Position numbers and translations under genes: made by a program
Shown here: positions 41,588 through 50,845 of the stretch, piece by piece
How the letters are laid out: the number at the start of each line of letters is the position of its first letter
How positions within the stretch are numbered: position 1 is the first letter of the stretch
Notes under the pieces: generated by a model
Databases searched by the model: none
What the model was told of the DNA's origin: nothing
The model's input: the letters and a program-made list of their open reading frames with translations, nothing else
NCBI RefSeq assembly: GCF_001461825.1
Contig: NZ_LLZC01000022.1
Span: 1-64,000, forward strand
Length of the DNA stretch: 64,000 nt
Direction: 5' to 3'
From: Bacillus velezensis
GTDB lineage: Bacteria; Bacillota; Bacilli; Bacillales; Bacillaceae

Positions 41588-41626
41588 CAAAAAAAGCGCC
41601 CCGCCTCTGGACGGAGCACCTTTTTT
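41588..41626 (-). terminator. Terminator of the RsbR-like gene
   Basis: G/C-rich imperfect stem GGTGCTCCG/GCGGGGCGC followed by T7 on the minus strand. Confidence 0.6.
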
Positions 41627-42493
41627 CTATGCTTTTGCTTCCTCGATCACACATGTGACACCCATGCTGGCGAGCGCCTGCTCCAGGGAGCCGTAAGTTT
41701 GATACTCTGAAAAATCAAGCCCTAATTGGATAGAAGTCTGTGCCACATCAGGCCGAATTCCGGAAAACACGGTTCTGATGCCGAGGAGAAATAACGTTTT
41801 CGACAGCATATACAATTGCTGCGCCACCATCGTATCGACAATGGGCACACCGGACAGATCAATCACAAGGTTTGTGATCCGTTTGGCGACACAGTTTTCC
41901 GGCACCGTCTCCAAAATCACGCGCGCCCGTCTCGTATCAATCGATCCGATGAGCGGCAGAGTGCCGATCGTATCCGCGATCAAAATAACCGGACAGCTCA
42001 ATTCGGAAATAAGCTCCTGCTGAGATGACAGCCTTGCGATCATTAATGTCTGAAACTGTTCAGTAAAATCCGTCATCAGCTGATCAAACGAGCTGTTGAC
42101 AAGGTGATTCCAGCGGCGGGCATCCTCGTTTGTTACGATGTCCTGATGCTCATCCATAAAACGGGTGACCGCCTCCCAAAAGACGGTTCTTGAATTGCCG
42201 ATCGCCTCAACGACCTCATGAACCTCCGCGTCCTGCTCCACTCTGCTTTTCGCTACCTGTGCGGCCCATTTTTCTTTGTTATGCTGAAAAACGGCCGGGT
42301 CTTCCAAAAAAGCGCTTGCGATGACCGTGTTTGTAAAGGTATGCTGCTCGATCAGCAGCCGTTTCATTTCCTCACTTAATTGATCCGCAGAATAAAAACG
42401 CCCTCTCAGCTTCCGTCTCAGCTTGAGCCATTTTTCCGTCAGCTCTGCCGAATGTGTAATAATATAATCATGAAGTAACTGGTCTTTGTTCAC
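41627..42493 (-). CDS. RsbR-like STAS protein (stressosome type)
   Basis: A 288-residue protein with an N-terminal helical (non-heme-globin-like) sensor region in residues 1-140 and a C-terminal STAS domain. The STAS part keeps LPLIGSIDTRRA and SGVPIVDTMVA, whose two Thr residues lie 34 apart and correspond to the RsbT phosphorylation sites T171 and T205 of RsbRA. It probably joins stressosomes controlling sigma-B. I place the start at GTG 42493 after AGAGGAGA; TTG 42511 lies before that SD. It may be the B. subtilis yetI counterpart, but I am unsure of that name. Confidence 0.8.
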   Translation of the reverse strand: MNKDQLLHDYIITHSAELTEKWLKLRRKLRGRFYSADQLSEEMKRLLIEQHTFTNTVIASAFLEDPAVFQHNKEKWAAQVAKSRVEQDAEVHEVVEAIGNSRTVFWEAVTRFMDEHQDIVTNEDARRWNHLVNSSFDQLMTDFTEQFQTLMIARLSSQQELISELSCPVILIADTIGTLPLIGSIDTRRARVILETVPENCVAKRITNLVIDLSGVPIVDTMVAQQLYMLSKTLFLLGIRTVFSGIRPDVAQTSIQLGLDFSEYQTYGSLEQALASMGVTCVIEEAKA

Positions 42494-42592
42494 TGCCGTC
42501 TCCTCTTTCAAGAATATGTACTTTTGTCTAAATTATAAATCGGAATCGCCGATCGCACTAGAGAAATTAAAAAAACCGGCACATTAAAGCTT

Positions 42593-42621
42593 TTGATTGC
42601 TTTTTTCGGCAGGAGGATACA
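42593..42621 (+). promoter_or_regulatory. Candidate promoter of yetH
   Basis: TTGATT, 17-bp spacer, GATACA, 33 bp before the start codon. Confidence 0.45.
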
Positions 42622-42653
42622 CTATAAAAGAAATGAAACAGGAGGTCAGTATG

Positions 42654-43016
42654 ATGATCAAAAAAATCGCGACAGTCGCCGTATACACTGATGATCAGCA
42701 AAAAGCGAAAACATTCTGGACGGAAAAAGCGGGGTTTGAAACCGTCGCCGAGCATCCGATGGGCCCGGGCGCCTTCTGGCTTGAGGTAGCGCCCAAAGGA
42801 GCCGCCACTCATTTGGTTATTTATCCGAAATCGATGATGAAAGGCGCCGAGCATATGAAGGCTTCTATCGTATTTGAGTGTGAAGATGTCTTTGCCGCAT
42901 ACGAACAGATGAAAAAGAACGGCATCACCTTTTTAGATGAACCGAAACAAATGGAATGGGGCAGCTTCGTGCAATTTAAAGATGAGGATGGTCATGTCTT
43001 TCTCCTGAAATCGTAA
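42654..43016 (+). CDS. yetH: Glyoxalase/bleomycin-resistance fold protein YetH
   Basis: A 120-residue single-unit VOC-superfamily protein: KIATVAVYTDDQQKAKTFWTEKAGF, MKASIVFECEDVFAAYEQMK and FKDEDGHVFLL. His and Glu positions for metal binding are partly present. It would dimerise to form an active site; substrate unknown. AGGAGG serves ATG 42651 or 42654. Confidence 0.85.
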   Translation: MIKKIATVAVYTDDQQKAKTFWTEKAGFETVAEHPMGPGAFWLEVAPKGAATHLVIYPKSMMKGAEHMKASIVFECEDVFAAYEQMKKNGITFLDEPKQMEWGSFVQFKDEDGHVFLLKS

Positions 43017-43033
43017 TCCGTCAGGCATCTCAA

Positions 43034-43063
43034 TTGACTTTGAGAATCATTTTCATTTAAAAT
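43034..43063 (+). promoter_or_regulatory. hmoA promoter with Fur box
   Basis: TTGACT, 18-bp spacer, TAAAAT. The spacer contains TGAGAATCATTTTCA (43041-43055), which differs from the TGATAATNATTATCA Fur consensus at two positions. Iron-repressed expression is predicted. Confidence 0.8.
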
Positions 43064-43100
43064 GTTGGATAAAGCGTAGAAATGATTGGAGAGATGCCAG

Positions 43101-43427
43101 ATGTTCGTGCAAATCAGAAAAATGACCGTAAAAGAAGGACATGCCGACAAAGTAATCGAACGCTTCAGTTCAGAAGGCGTGATTGAAAAGCAGGAAGGTT
43201 TGATAGACGTAACGGTCTTGGAAAAAAAAGTCCGCCGCGGTGATGAAGAAGTCGTCGTATTAATCCGCTGGGAGTCAGAAGATCATTGGAAACAATGGGA
43301 AAAAAGCGAAGACCACATAGCGGCCCATAAAGCAAACCAAGGCAAGCCGAAACCTGATTATATGCTTGGGACGGATGTCGGTATGTATCATGTCAGAGCC
43401 GTTAAAACAGGCGTACACGAAAAATAA
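43101..43427 (+). CDS. hmoA: Heme-degrading monooxygenase HmoA
   Basis: A 108-residue ABM-fold protein of the IsdG type (B. subtilis YetG/HmoA): MFVQIRKMTVKEGHADKVIERF, then VLIRWESEDHWKQWEKSEDH. It releases iron from heme. GGAGAG precedes ATG 43101. The Fur box upstream supports a role in iron supply. Confidence 0.92.
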   Translation: MFVQIRKMTVKEGHADKVIERFSSEGVIEKQEGLIDVTVLEKKVRRGDEEVVVLIRWESEDHWKQWEKSEDHIAAHKANQGKPKPDYMLGTDVGMYHVRAVKTGVHEK

Positions 43428-43429
43428 TA

Positions 43430-43462
43430 AAGAGCATTTGCCCCAGGGCAATGCTCTTTTTA
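43430..43462. terminator. Bidirectional terminator between hmoA and yetF
   Basis: Stem AAGAGCATTTGCC/GGCAATGCTCTT with one bulge and T-runs on both strands. Confidence 0.8.
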
Positions 43463-44149
43463 TTTTTTCTCCTCATACGGCAGGACAAACAGCGGTTTAT
43501 CGGGCTTCCATTCCGCATACAGCACGTCCTCCGTTTTTTTGATGTTCAGCTTTTTCAGCTCCTGAGTCAGCTGCTTTTCTTCCAGCCCGGCTTCTTTCAG
43601 ATTTTCATACAGCACTTCGCCGTCAATAATCAGCGTGACCGGCAAAGAGACCTGCTTCGGCTTTATTTGCATGTCGCCGTTTTTCGTCGTATCATATTGA
43701 AATTTCGGCAGGACGCTGACCATCCCGTTTGTTTCTAAAATCGCGTACTCCGCTTCCTGTATGGAAAAGCAATTCGCCTGTCTGAGAAGGCTTTGCAATT
43801 GATTAATGTCCAGCTTATTCTTTTTCAGCACATCATATTTCAGTTTTCCTTTATGTATGATAATACTCGGCTCGCCTTCCAACAGCTTTCTGGTGCTTTT
43901 TACTTTCTGCGTAATCAGTTCGATGAGATAAATTAAAACTCCCCATAACAGAGAAGCAAAAATGATTTCAATAATCCTGACGTTTTTATCATACACCGCA
44001 TTTCCGACCAGTTCGCCGAGGATGAGCGCAGAAATAAAATCAAACGGCGTAATTTGCGAGAATTGAGTTTTTCCAAGCAATTTTAAAATCACAAATAAAA
44101 TACCCAAACCGCATACTAACTCCCAAGCCACTGTAAGTAAATGTCCCAT
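43460..44149 (-). CDS. yetF: YetF, DUF421 membrane protein
   Basis: A 229-residue protein with three N-terminal membrane helices (residues 5-80: FVILKLLGKTQFSQITPFDFI signature) and a cytoplasmic two-lobed YetF domain containing STRKLLEGEPSIIIHKGKL. Family function in B. subtilis is not well defined; homologues affect spore germination or membrane properties. GAAGGTG precedes the ATG. Confidence 0.87.
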   Translation of the reverse strand: MGHLLTVAWELVCGLGILFVILKLLGKTQFSQITPFDFISALILGELVGNAVYDKNVRIIEIIFASLLWGVLIYLIELITQKVKSTRKLLEGEPSIIIHKGKLKYDVLKKNKLDINQLQSLLRQANCFSIQEAEYAILETNGMVSVLPKFQYDTTKNGDMQIKPKQVSLPVTLIIDGEVLYENLKEAGLEEKQLTQELKKLNIKKTEDVLYAEWKPDKPLFVLPYEEKK

Positions 44150-44224
44150 ATTCGCACCTTCTTCTTAAAAGTCATTACCATTATGGACATTCGCCTGTTT
44201 TCTATACAGCGGCCGGCAACACAC

Positions 44225-44255
44225 AAAAAAACGCAGCCGAGGCCGCGTTTTTTCA
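44225..44255 (-). terminator. Terminator of yesJ-yesK
   Basis: Imperfect stem AACGC(A)GCC/GGCC(G)CGTT with T7 on the minus strand. Confidence 0.65.
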
Positions 44256-44262
44256 CTTCTGC

Positions 44263-44541
44263 TTACTGTTTTTGATTCGATCTGACGACCCGTAAACACA
44301 CCTCAGCGGCATAACCGGCGGCCGCTCCGGAACCCGCAAACATCGCGGCAAGCCCCAAGCCCATTCCTTCCCAGCCGCCGACACCGAAAATGCTGTAAAC
44401 AACCGTACCGAAAGCAGTCAGGCCCAGCACCGCCAAAAGGCACTCAGGCCACATCTTTTTCGGCCATTTCTTACGGAGCACAGCCGATACGGCAAAGTTA
44501 AGACAAAATGCGGCCAGACAGATCAGATAAAAAAACCCCAT
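44263..44541 (-). CDS. yesK: YesK-like small membrane protein
   Basis: A 92-residue protein with two or three hydrophobic helices and a Gly-rich second helix, placed as yesK in B. subtilis, downstream of yesJ. GGAGGTG precedes the ATG. Function unknown. Confidence 0.72.
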   Translation of the reverse strand: MGFFYLICLAAFCLNFAVSAVLRKKWPKKMWPECLLAVLGLTAFGTVVYSIFGVGGWEGMGLGLAAMFAGSGAAAGYAAEVCLRVVRSNQKQ

Positions 44542-44571
44542 GTCTTTTGCACCTCCGTCATGAGGAGCTTT

Positions 44572-45105
44572 TTATTTGCTCATCTTTTTTTCAAACAAAT
44601 GATAACCCGGCGCGAGTCCTTTTGATTCGTACCCCATTCCGCTGTAAAACGACTGAAGCGCCTTGTTTTCGGACACGCAATCGAGCCGGATTTTCGTTTT
44701 TCCCGGACAAGACACACCCGTCTCCGCCCAAGTCATGATTGTCCGGCCGAGCCCCGCCCCTGCAAACTGCCTGTTAATCGCCAGCCGGTGGAGATATACG
44801 GACTCCTCATGTCCTTCATCGCCCCAAAGACGTCTGTCCCACCCGCTTGCTTCGGGAAGCAGCATGACGACGCCGGCCAGCTCTTCATTCTGCCTGAATA
44901 AAAAAACATACCCTTTGGCGATCGCCTCCCGCATATTGTGGGTATCTTCCCCTTGCAGAAGGCCGCTCCACTGGTTCGACCCTTTATCGCGAAGCCATTC
45001 TGCCGCTTGCACGAGCAGATCCATGACCTCTTCTTCATCATCCTTCCGGGCGGGGGTGACCCGGAATGCCCCCGCCTTCTCCTCCGTAATCGTAAATGGT
45101 GTCAT
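44572..45105 (-). CDS. yesJ: GNAT acetyltransferase YesJ
   Basis: A 177-residue N-acetyltransferase. The acetyl-CoA motif is RQFAGAGLGRTIMTWAE, with VYLHRLAINR before it and FYSGMGYESKG near the end. AGGAGG precedes the ATG. It lies between the cotJ operon and yesK and probably is cotranscribed with yesK. Substrate unknown. Confidence 0.85.
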   Translation of the reverse strand: MTPFTITEEKAGAFRVTPARKDDEEEVMDLLVQAAEWLRDKGSNQWSGLLQGEDTHNMREAIAKGYVFLFRQNEELAGVVMLLPEASGWDRRLWGDEGHEESVYLHRLAINRQFAGAGLGRTIMTWAETGVSCPGKTKIRLDCVSENKALQSFYSGMGYESKGLAPGYHLFEKKMSK

Positions 45106-45162
45106 AAAATCCTCCTGTAATCAGAATATTCGACACCTTTATTATAGACCAAACGCTGAAAG

Positions 45163-45196
45163 GAAAAAAACAGCCGTCATGTTTGAAGGCCGTTTA
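45163..45196 (-). terminator. Terminator of cotJABC
   Basis: Stem AAACGGCC/GGCTGTTT with T7 on the minus strand, overlapping the cotJC stop. Confidence 0.65.
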
Positions 45197-45763
45197 AAAA
45201 ATTTTCTTCTTATCACGTTCTTCTTTTAAAATCTCAACCGCTTCCCTGAAACGCATAGAGTGGACGATTTCACGCTCACGCAGAAAACGGAGTGAATCAT
45301 TCAGGTCAGGATCATCGGAAATATCAATAATCCATTGATACGTCGCTCTCGCCTTTTCTTCAGCCGCAATATCCTCATATAAATCAGCGATCGGATCTCC
45401 CTTCGCCTGTATGTAAGACGCTGTGAACGGAACTCCGGCCGCATTGTGATAAAACAGCGCGCTGTCATGGTTGACGTAATGATCACTGAGCCCTGCATCA
45501 CGCAGCTGCTCCGGGGTCGCATCTTTTGTCAGCTTATAAATCATCGTCGCAATCATTTCTAAATGCGCAAACTCCTCCGTGCCGATATCCGTCAGCAGGC
45601 CGATCACCTTGTCAGGAATCGTGTAGCGCTGGTTTAAGTACCGGAGCGCTGCGGCCAATTCGCCGTCCGCCCCGCCGTATTGTTCAATGAGAAACTTAGC
45701 CAGCATCGGGTTGCATGTACTGACTTTAACCGGATACTGCAGCTTTTTTTCATATACCCACAT
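45194..45763 (-). CDS. cotJC: Spore coat protein CotJC (manganese-catalase-like)
   Basis: A 189-residue protein of the Mn-catalase fold: ferritin-like helices with DIGTEEFAHLEM and EEKARATYQWI carrying the Glu and His dimetal ligands. It is incorporated into the inner coat with CotJA. It starts 14 bp after cotJB. Confidence 0.93.
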   Translation of the reverse strand: MWVYEKKLQYPVKVSTCNPMLAKFLIEQYGGADGELAAALRYLNQRYTIPDKVIGLLTDIGTEEFAHLEMIATMIYKLTKDATPEQLRDAGLSDHYVNHDSALFYHNAAGVPFTASYIQAKGDPIADLYEDIAAEEKARATYQWIIDISDDPDLNDSLRFLREREIVHSMRFREAVEILKEERDKKKIF

Positions 45764-45777
45764 TTACAGATCCCTCC

Positions 45778-46041
45778 TTATACTTGCCATGGCCAAGGAC
45801 CGCGGCCCCAGTCCCATTGAGCGCCGACCTGACTCACGCCGAATTGCAGAAGCGGTCCGTACTCAGGTTCAAACCGCTTTCTCAGCTGTCTTGAGTACCG
45901 GGAATATTCATGAAACTGCTGAAGCGCGAGACGGTCATGGGGATGCGTATCCAGATAAAGCGTCAGCTCCACCAAGACAAAGTCCGCCGCCTGGATTTGT
46001 TCCAGCAGCCGATAATATTCATCATCAATCTTTTTCGCCAT
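45778..46041 (-). CDS. cotJB: Spore coat protein CotJB
   Basis: An 87-residue protein, Tyr- and Trp-rich at its C-terminus ([11 protein letters not shown]). The start at ATG 46041 follows GGGGGGGAA and overlaps the end of cotJA by 17 bp. Needed for proper CotJ assembly. Confidence 0.92.
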   Translation of the reverse strand: MAKKIDDEYYRLLEQIQAADFVLVELTLYLDTHPHDRLALQQFHEYSRYSRQLRKRFEPEYGPLLQFGVSQVGAQWDWGRGPWPWQV

Positions 46042-46273
46042 ATTCGATTCCCCCCCGATAAGGATTATCATAGAAATCGTAAAGATCCTTCCAAAGGGTC
46101 CCTTTTCTCAATGCCTCCATCGGAGAAAACTGCTCCAAGTGATACGGCTGAAACCGCATATAAAGATGCGGCGGCGTTCTGTAGTATTTTCTCCCGATCG
46201 GCGGGCAGGGATCAAACCGGCTGTGGAAGGGTTTATAGGATTTGACCGGTGTAAACGGCTGATTTTCTTTCAT
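46025..46273 (-). CDS. cotJA: Spore coat-associated protein CotJA
   Basis: An 82-residue Pro- and Tyr-rich protein ([20 protein letters not shown]). First gene of the cotJABC operon. AAAGGAGG precedes the ATG, and a sigma-E promoter lies 34 bp upstream. Confidence 0.92.
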   Translation of the reverse strand: MKENQPFTPVKSYKPFHSRFDPCPPIGRKYYRTPPHLYMRFQPYHLEQFSPMEALRKGTLWKDLYDFYDNPYRGGIEYGEKD

Positions 46274-46306
46274 TACGATCCTCCTTTCCTAAACACATGA
46301 CCTTAA

Positions 46307-46335
46307 TAGGTATGAATCCGTATCGGCATTTATGC
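46307..46335 (-). promoter_or_regulatory. Sigma-E promoter of cotJABC
   Basis: GCATAAA, 14-bp spacer, CATACCTA on the minus strand; compare KMATATT-N14-CATACANT. Agrees with known sigma-E control of cotJ. Confidence 0.7.
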
Positions 46336-46347
46336 CCTGTAAGAAAA

Positions 46348-46376
46348 TAAAAAAGCCCGTTAAAAACGGACTCAAT
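46348..46376 (-). terminator. Terminator of aadK
   Basis: Stem GTCCGTT/AACGGGC with T6 on the minus strand, between aadK and the cotJ promoter. Confidence 0.75.
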
Positions 46377-46405
46377 GCAACTCATCTGGAATTTGAAGAA
46401 AAAAA

Positions 46406-47275
46406 TCATAATGAAAAATCTGATTGAAAGCGCTGATAATGTTTCAATGTATATTCCGTAATTTGTTGATCATATTCAGGATATTCATATCTCAATAAAA
46501 CAGCCACTGACTTTGAATATGCTCTGAAGAGACCTTGGCAGTCAAACAATGCCTTCCACACGCTTTCATAAGTATTGCCGACATAAGTATTCAGCAGGAT
46601 TTCCCAATCTTTCGCATTCATGTAATGTTGAATATACTTATAATTCTTCCCTACACTTAATGAAAACTGATTCTCTATCCCGATATTCCACGCAATCATA
46701 CGCAAAACATTAGGCCTTAAAATGTCATTCATATGATCCAGCGCAAACAGTATTTCTTTACGCATTAATCCTTTAATCACATAGGTTGAAACCATCCAAA
46801 ATTCATTGCAGCAATCATCAAACTCTCTGGGGGTCGGTTTCTTTATATGATATTGTTCATCACTCGCAATAATCTTACGGTTGATTCGGTCATCCTTGTC
46901 TAATACTATTTCCGCCAAACCATCACTCTGTGTAAAATAATCCTCTGTTTGACTCAGAGGGATTAAAGTTAAGTCGATTTTATGATGATCTTTAAATAGC
47001 ATTAGATAGGAGAACCAGTCTCCGAGTTCCGGAGGGAAAAGTTCCATATCTTCAGGTTTTTGCATCATCATTCTTTCGCCAAACTGATCCAGCCAGCTGT
47101 CGTCAGATGTGAAGGAGTCCATATCGGTCACAAAATAAGAAATATCATAGTCTTGAAATCTGTCTCTCGGTACATTTTTATTGGTTCTTGATCCCTCTAA
47201 AGTGACAAGACGGATTCTCTCGTCCTTCATCGCAATATCAAGAATCAATTTCATCATTTCGTCTTCACTTCTCAC
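46406..47275 (-). CDS. aadK: Aminoglycoside 6-adenylyltransferase AadK
   Basis: A 289-residue ANT(6) enzyme that adenylylates streptomycin. Nucleotidyltransferase motif LEGSRTNKNVPRDRFQDYDISYFV holds the metal-binding Asp pair; DLTLIPL supplies the third Asp. GTG start at 47275 after GGGAGG. The lower GC content than its neighbours hints at separate acquisition; in B. subtilis 168 aadK is elsewhere on the chromosome. Confidence 0.92.
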   Translation of the reverse strand: MRSEDEMMKLILDIAMKDERIRLVTLEGSRTNKNVPRDRFQDYDISYFVTDMDSFTSDDSWLDQFGERMMMQKPEDMELFPPELGDWFSYLMLFKDHHKIDLTLIPLSQTEDYFTQSDGLAEIVLDKDDRINRKIIASDEQYHIKKPTPREFDDCCNEFWMVSTYVIKGLMRKEILFALDHMNDILRPNVLRMIAWNIGIENQFSLSVGKNYKYIQHYMNAKDWEILLNTYVGNTYESVWKALFDCQGLFRAYSKSVAVLLRYEYPEYDQQITEYTLKHYQRFQSDFSL

Positions 47276-47431
47276 ATGTAAAACCTCCCGATAAAGAGAT
47301 TTTTACAGATCATGCTTTTCAGTTTATAAACAACAGAAAGAAAAGGTTTGTGAGCTTGCTCATGATTTACAGAAAGCCTTATGTACTTGATGATTTTGCT
47401 CCAATCGTAACACAGCTGCAAGAACATGAGA

Positions 47432-47466
47432 AGAGCACTCCTGCTGTTCCAAGAGTGCTTTTTCCC
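47432..47466. terminator. Hairpin terminator near yeeK
   Basis: Stem AGCACTC/GAGTGCT. The clean T5 run lies on the plus strand; on the minus strand (yeeK side) the tail is only TCTTCTC. Orientation is uncertain. Confidence 0.5.
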
Positions 47467-47472
47467 GAATGG

Positions 47473-47757
47473 TCAGATATATTGGCTGTCCCGATGATGA
47501 TGATGGAACGGGTAGCCGCCGTAGCCTCCGCCATAGCCGCCAAAACCGTACCCCGGATATCCCCCGAAGCCGCCGTAGCCGCCAAAACCGCCGTAACCGC
47601 CAAATCCGTATCCCGGGTAGCCGTAGCCTCCGCCGAAACCGTGTCCCGGATATCCTCCGAAGCCGCCGTAGCCGCCAAAACCGTACCCCGGGTAGCCTCC
47701 GAAGCCTCCATAGCCGCCGCCAAAGCCTCCGCCGTAAATCGGTCTTCTTTCATTCAT
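47473..47757 (-). CDS. yeeK: Gly/Tyr-rich spore coat protein YeeK
   Basis: A 94-residue low-complexity protein made of GGYGGFGGYPGYGF-like repeats, ending in a natural HHHH tract. The composition and place next to yeeI match the coat protein YeeK, though it is shorter than the B. subtilis one. Such proteins form cross-linked inner-coat material. GAAGGAG precedes the ATG. A sigma-K-like promoter lies upstream. Confidence 0.85.
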   Translation of the reverse strand: MNERRPIYGGGFGGGYGGFGGYPGYGFGGYGGFGGYPGHGFGGGYGYPGYGFGGYGGFGGYGGFGGYPGYGFGGYGGGYGGYPFHHHHRDSQYI

Positions 47758-47788
47758 GATTTATCGCTCCTTCACATAGGTTACAGTC

Positions 47789-47815
47789 CAGTTTATGACA
47801 TCCGGAAGGAAACGT
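47789..47815 (-). promoter_or_regulatory. Sigma-K-like promoter of yeeK
   Basis: AC, 16-bp spacer, CATAAACTG on the minus strand; one mismatch from CATANNNTA. Confidence 0.55.
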
Positions 47816-47898
47816 ATGGGCATCCGCCCAGTTTTGGCGAAATAATCAATAATTGCTTACGGAGATATACGATACAGGCCGACCGCATAAGCAAAATA

Positions 47899-47931
47899 AA
47901 AAGGCCGGAACTTATGCCGCCCCGGCCTGTT
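47899..47931 (-). terminator. Terminator of yeeI
   Basis: Stem AGGCCGG/CCGGCCT with T5 on the minus strand. Confidence 0.8.
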
Positions 47932-47936
47932 TGTCT

Positions 47937-48656
47937 TTATTCGCCTAAATCTACATTGTGATAAACCTGCTGTACGTCTTCCAGATCTTCCAGCACATCG
48001 ATCAGCTTTTCAAATTGAGCTTTCGCATCTTCCGGAAGCTCGACTTCATTTTGCGCAAGCATCGTCAGCTCGGCAACCGTGAACTCTTCAACGCCGGCAT
48101 TTTTGAATGCCTCCTGCACGGCATGGAATTGGTCAGGCTCGGCATACACGATAACACTGTCATCCTCTTCTAAAATATCGCGCACGTCCACATCAGCTTC
48201 CATCAGCAATTCCAGCGCTTCATCCGCCGTCTTGCCTTCAACGCCGATAACGGCGGTCGCATCGAACATGTAAGCGACAGACCCGCTCACACCCATATTT
48301 CCGCCGTTTTTCCCGAATGCGGCGCGCACTTCAGGCGCCGTGCGGTTTACATTATTCGTTAACGCATCAACGATGATCATTGAACCGTTCGGCCCGAAAC
48401 CTTCGTAACGCAGCTCGTCAAAGTTCTCCTCCGCGCCGCCTTTCGCCTTTTCAATCGCACGCTCAATAATATTTTTCGGCACACTGTACGTCTTCGCGCG
48501 CTCAAGCACCACTTTTAACGCCTGGTTCGATTCCGGATCTGGCTCGCCCTGTTTTGCCGCCACATAAATCTCACGGCCGAACTTCGCGTAAATCCGGCTC
48601 GTATTTGCGTCCTTCGATGCTTTCTTTTCTTTAATATTGTTCCACTTACGGCCCAT
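47937..48656 (-). CDS. yeeI: YebC/PmpR-family protein YeeI
   Basis: A 239-residue YebC-family protein: [20 protein letters not shown] start, [19 protein letters not shown] signature, acidic C-terminus. Long called transcription regulators; recent work on the family points to translation at proline stretches. That would be of interest beside a proline/glycine-rich collagen gene, but is not shown here. Confidence 0.9.
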   Translation of the reverse strand: MGRKWNNIKEKKASKDANTSRIYAKFGREIYVAAKQGEPDPESNQALKVVLERAKTYSVPKNIIERAIEKAKGGAEENFDELRYEGFGPNGSMIIVDALTNNVNRTAPEVRAAFGKNGGNMGVSGSVAYMFDATAVIGVEGKTADEALELLMEADVDVRDILEEDDSVIVYAEPDQFHAVQEAFKNAGVEEFTVAELTMLAQNEVELPEDAKAQFEKLIDVLEDLEDVQQVYHNVDLGE

Positions 48657-48954
48657 TTTGTTCCACTCTCTTTCACGAATTGAATCTGTATGATAAATAC
48701 TCTGCTTCTATTATACCTCAGCGGTTAGGTTGTTTCGAGTGTAAGACATTAGAAAAAACAGGCACGCTTAAAATCACCGGAGCGCAGTAAGCCGAATGTG
48801 AGGGTTATCATACAAAACATAAAAAGCCCCCCTTCATACAGGAAGGAAGTCGCAAGCCAAAAGATTCATTTTATTCTTATTACCTATTTCCTACACTGTA
48901 TATCCCGACTCACGTGGTAAAATTTTGATATCGAACAAAAGAAAGGATATGGTC
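48657..48954. other. Intergenic region upstream of the LXG toxin
   Basis: About 300 bp between divergent yeeI and the toxin gene. No gene is visible. A weak C/G hairpin (CCCTTC ... GAAGG) lies near 48825-48848 and a TAAAAT hexamer near 48919 without a good -35. Confidence 0.4.
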
Positions 48955-50823
48955 ATGAAAGTTTTCGAAGCAACCACCCTCCTCGCCGCCGCCAAACAGC
49001 GCGCGGGTGAATACAAAAAACTGCGCGGCCAGATGGTCAATCTGAAAAAAGCGTTTCAAGGCATGGCTGACCTCGATGACAGCGACTTCTCAGGCCGGGG
49101 CGCAAATAACATCAAAGCTTTTTTCCAGGACCAAGCAGGCGTTACTGACAGCTGGCTTGATCTGATCGATATGAAAATCGCATTTCTCACAAGCCTTCCC
49201 GGCAAGGTCGAAGACGCCGGACTTTCCAATTCGCATGTGGAGGAATCATTTCTGGAGCACGAGCTCACCCACGCCCTCAGTAAATCAAAGGCGATTATGG
49301 AAGAGCAGAAAAAGGACATGCGCTCCATCCTCGGAGAGATCGAAGACATCATCTCGCTTGATCTGTTTTCAACCGAAAGCACAGATCAGAAGCTCTCTTC
49401 AGCTGACAAAAAAAGAATCGAAACGATACATAAACTCGGCAAACTTGATCACGATCTAACGAAAGAATACGCAGAAACCGAAGCGAACGAACAGTTCATC
49501 CAAGCTGACTTCCAGCAGCTCCAAAACGCTACAGGCAAAGGAAAAGGCGCCACGCCGCTTCACTACAACGCCAAAGCGTACCGTGAAAGCGACATCCATA
49601 AGAAGAAAGGCGAGATTGCAAGACATTCAGATGCTTATTTGACGATTAAAAAGGAAGAAGCGAAAGAGCGGGAGATCAAGGATCTGAAGAAAAAGCTGGC
49701 CGATGGTGTCACCGATCCGGATGAATATTTGGAAATCGCGAAAAAGATCGGCTATGAAAACCTTGAACCCGCTCAGGTGCAATATGTGATGCAGCTTGAA
49801 CAAGCAAAACAGCTCGAAGAAGTCGGAGAAACGGCTTGGGATATCGTTAAAGGAGTAGGCGTCGGCCTTTATGATGTCGGGAAAGACACCATAACAGGCG
49901 TCAAAGATCTGGCTGTCGGCGCATGGGATTTTTACCATCTCTCTGATGAACAAAAAGTCACTAAAACCATATCGGCTGTATTGAACACGCCCTCCTACGC
50001 AAAAATCATATGGACAAACCTGGCCGATTCGTGGAATGATAAAATGGTTAACGGAGATGCGTATTCAAGATCCCATTACATCACCTACGCCATCGGGAGC
50101 ATTGTCGGACTCAAAGGTTCCGGCTCAGCTGTAAAAGTATCAAGCAAGCTCGCCAAAACAGGCGCCGCCAAAGTGGATAACGTCTTGGAAGCCGGAGAAA
50201 AAGCGGCTGTAAGACATGTGAAGACCGGGATTGAAAAAGGAAAAGACTATATCAATTCCGTTTCGAAAAATAAGTACGAACCCGCACTTGCCGGAATAGC
50301 ACAGGATATTGAAAATACTCACAATGTGAAGAATACTCCTTTGTTAAAGAAAATTATAGAAGAAACTAAAGAATCTAGCATTCTGTTCACCAAAAGAAAC
50401 ATTCCAGGTGTTGCAACTGGTAAAGCAATTCCAAGCAGAGGGCTTCAGCTTCAAGAAAGACTAATGTACAATAATGGTAAATTAGGGGTTATCCCTCAAG
50501 AAGTACGTAAACAGCTCCTTGGAAAGGAGTTCAAATCATTTGATGAGTTCAGAAAAGAATTCTGGAAATCAATAGCAAACACTGAATATGCAAATGAATT
50601 TAATAAAAATAACATAGCAAGAATGAAAAACGGGAATTCCCCTATCGCGCCTAAAAAAGAGCATTACGGTAAACATAAGTCATATATTTTACACCATAAA
50701 CAACCTATTGATAAAGGTGGGGATGTGTATAATTTAGATAACCTAATTATTACTTCTCCCAAAATGCATCAAGAGATACTAGATCCGGCTTATCATTTCG
50801 GAAAAAAAGGAAGTAAAAATTAA
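48955..50823 (+). CDS. LXG polymorphic toxin with colicin E9-like HNH DNase tip
   Basis: A 622-residue protein. Residues 1 to about 210 are a helical LXG domain very like B. subtilis YeeF ([20 protein letters not shown]), for type VII (Esx/Yuk) export. A charged linker and a hydrophobic Gly-rich pre-toxin segment follow to about 470. Residues 479-622 align by eye with the colicin E9/pyocin DNase: [51 protein letters not shown]. His580-His581 and His605 match E9 H102, H103 and H127, but the third zinc ligand H131 is Leu609. Base composition becomes AT-rich near 50330, before the tip. The B. subtilis YeeF tip is a different nuclease, so the tip has been swapped. ATG 48955 follows GAAAGGA. Immunity gene follows at once. 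Confidence 0.88.
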   Translation: MKVFEATTLLAAAKQRAGEYKKLRGQMVNLKKAFQGMADLDDSDFSGRGANNIKAFFQDQAGVTDSWLDLIDMKIAFLTSLPGKVEDAGLSNSHVEESFLEHELTHALSKSKAIMEEQKKDMRSILGEIEDIISLDLFSTESTDQKLSSADKKRIETIHKLGKLDHDLTKEYAETEANEQFIQADFQQLQNATGKGKGATPLHYNAKAYRESDIHKKKGEIARHSDAYLTIKKEEAKEREIKDLKKKLADGVTDPDEYLEIAKKIGYENLEPAQVQYVMQLEQAKQLEEVGETAWDIVKGVGVGLYDVGKDTITGVKDLAVGAWDFYHLSDEQKVTKTISAVLNTPSYAKIIWTNLADSWNDKMVNGDAYSRSHYITYAIGSIVGLKGSGSAVKVSSKLAKTGAAKVDNVLEAGEKAAVRHVKTGIEKGKDYINSVSKNKYEPALAGIAQDIENTHNVKNTPLLKKIIEETKESSILFTKRNIPGVATGKAIPSRGLQLQERLMYNNGKLGVIPQEVRKQLLGKEFKSFDEFRKEFWKSIANTEYANEFNKNNIARMKNGNSPIAPKKEHYGKHKSYILHHKQPIDKGGDVYNLDNLIITSPKMHQEILDPAYHFGKKGSKN

Positions 50824-50845
50824 ATGTAGAAAGGAAGAATTAGTC

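Noticed and set aside
47350-47961. 203-codon plus-strand frame opposite yeeK
   Set aside because: Ala/Val/Ser-rich reading is the antisense of the Gly-Tyr repeats of YeeK; no convincing SD.
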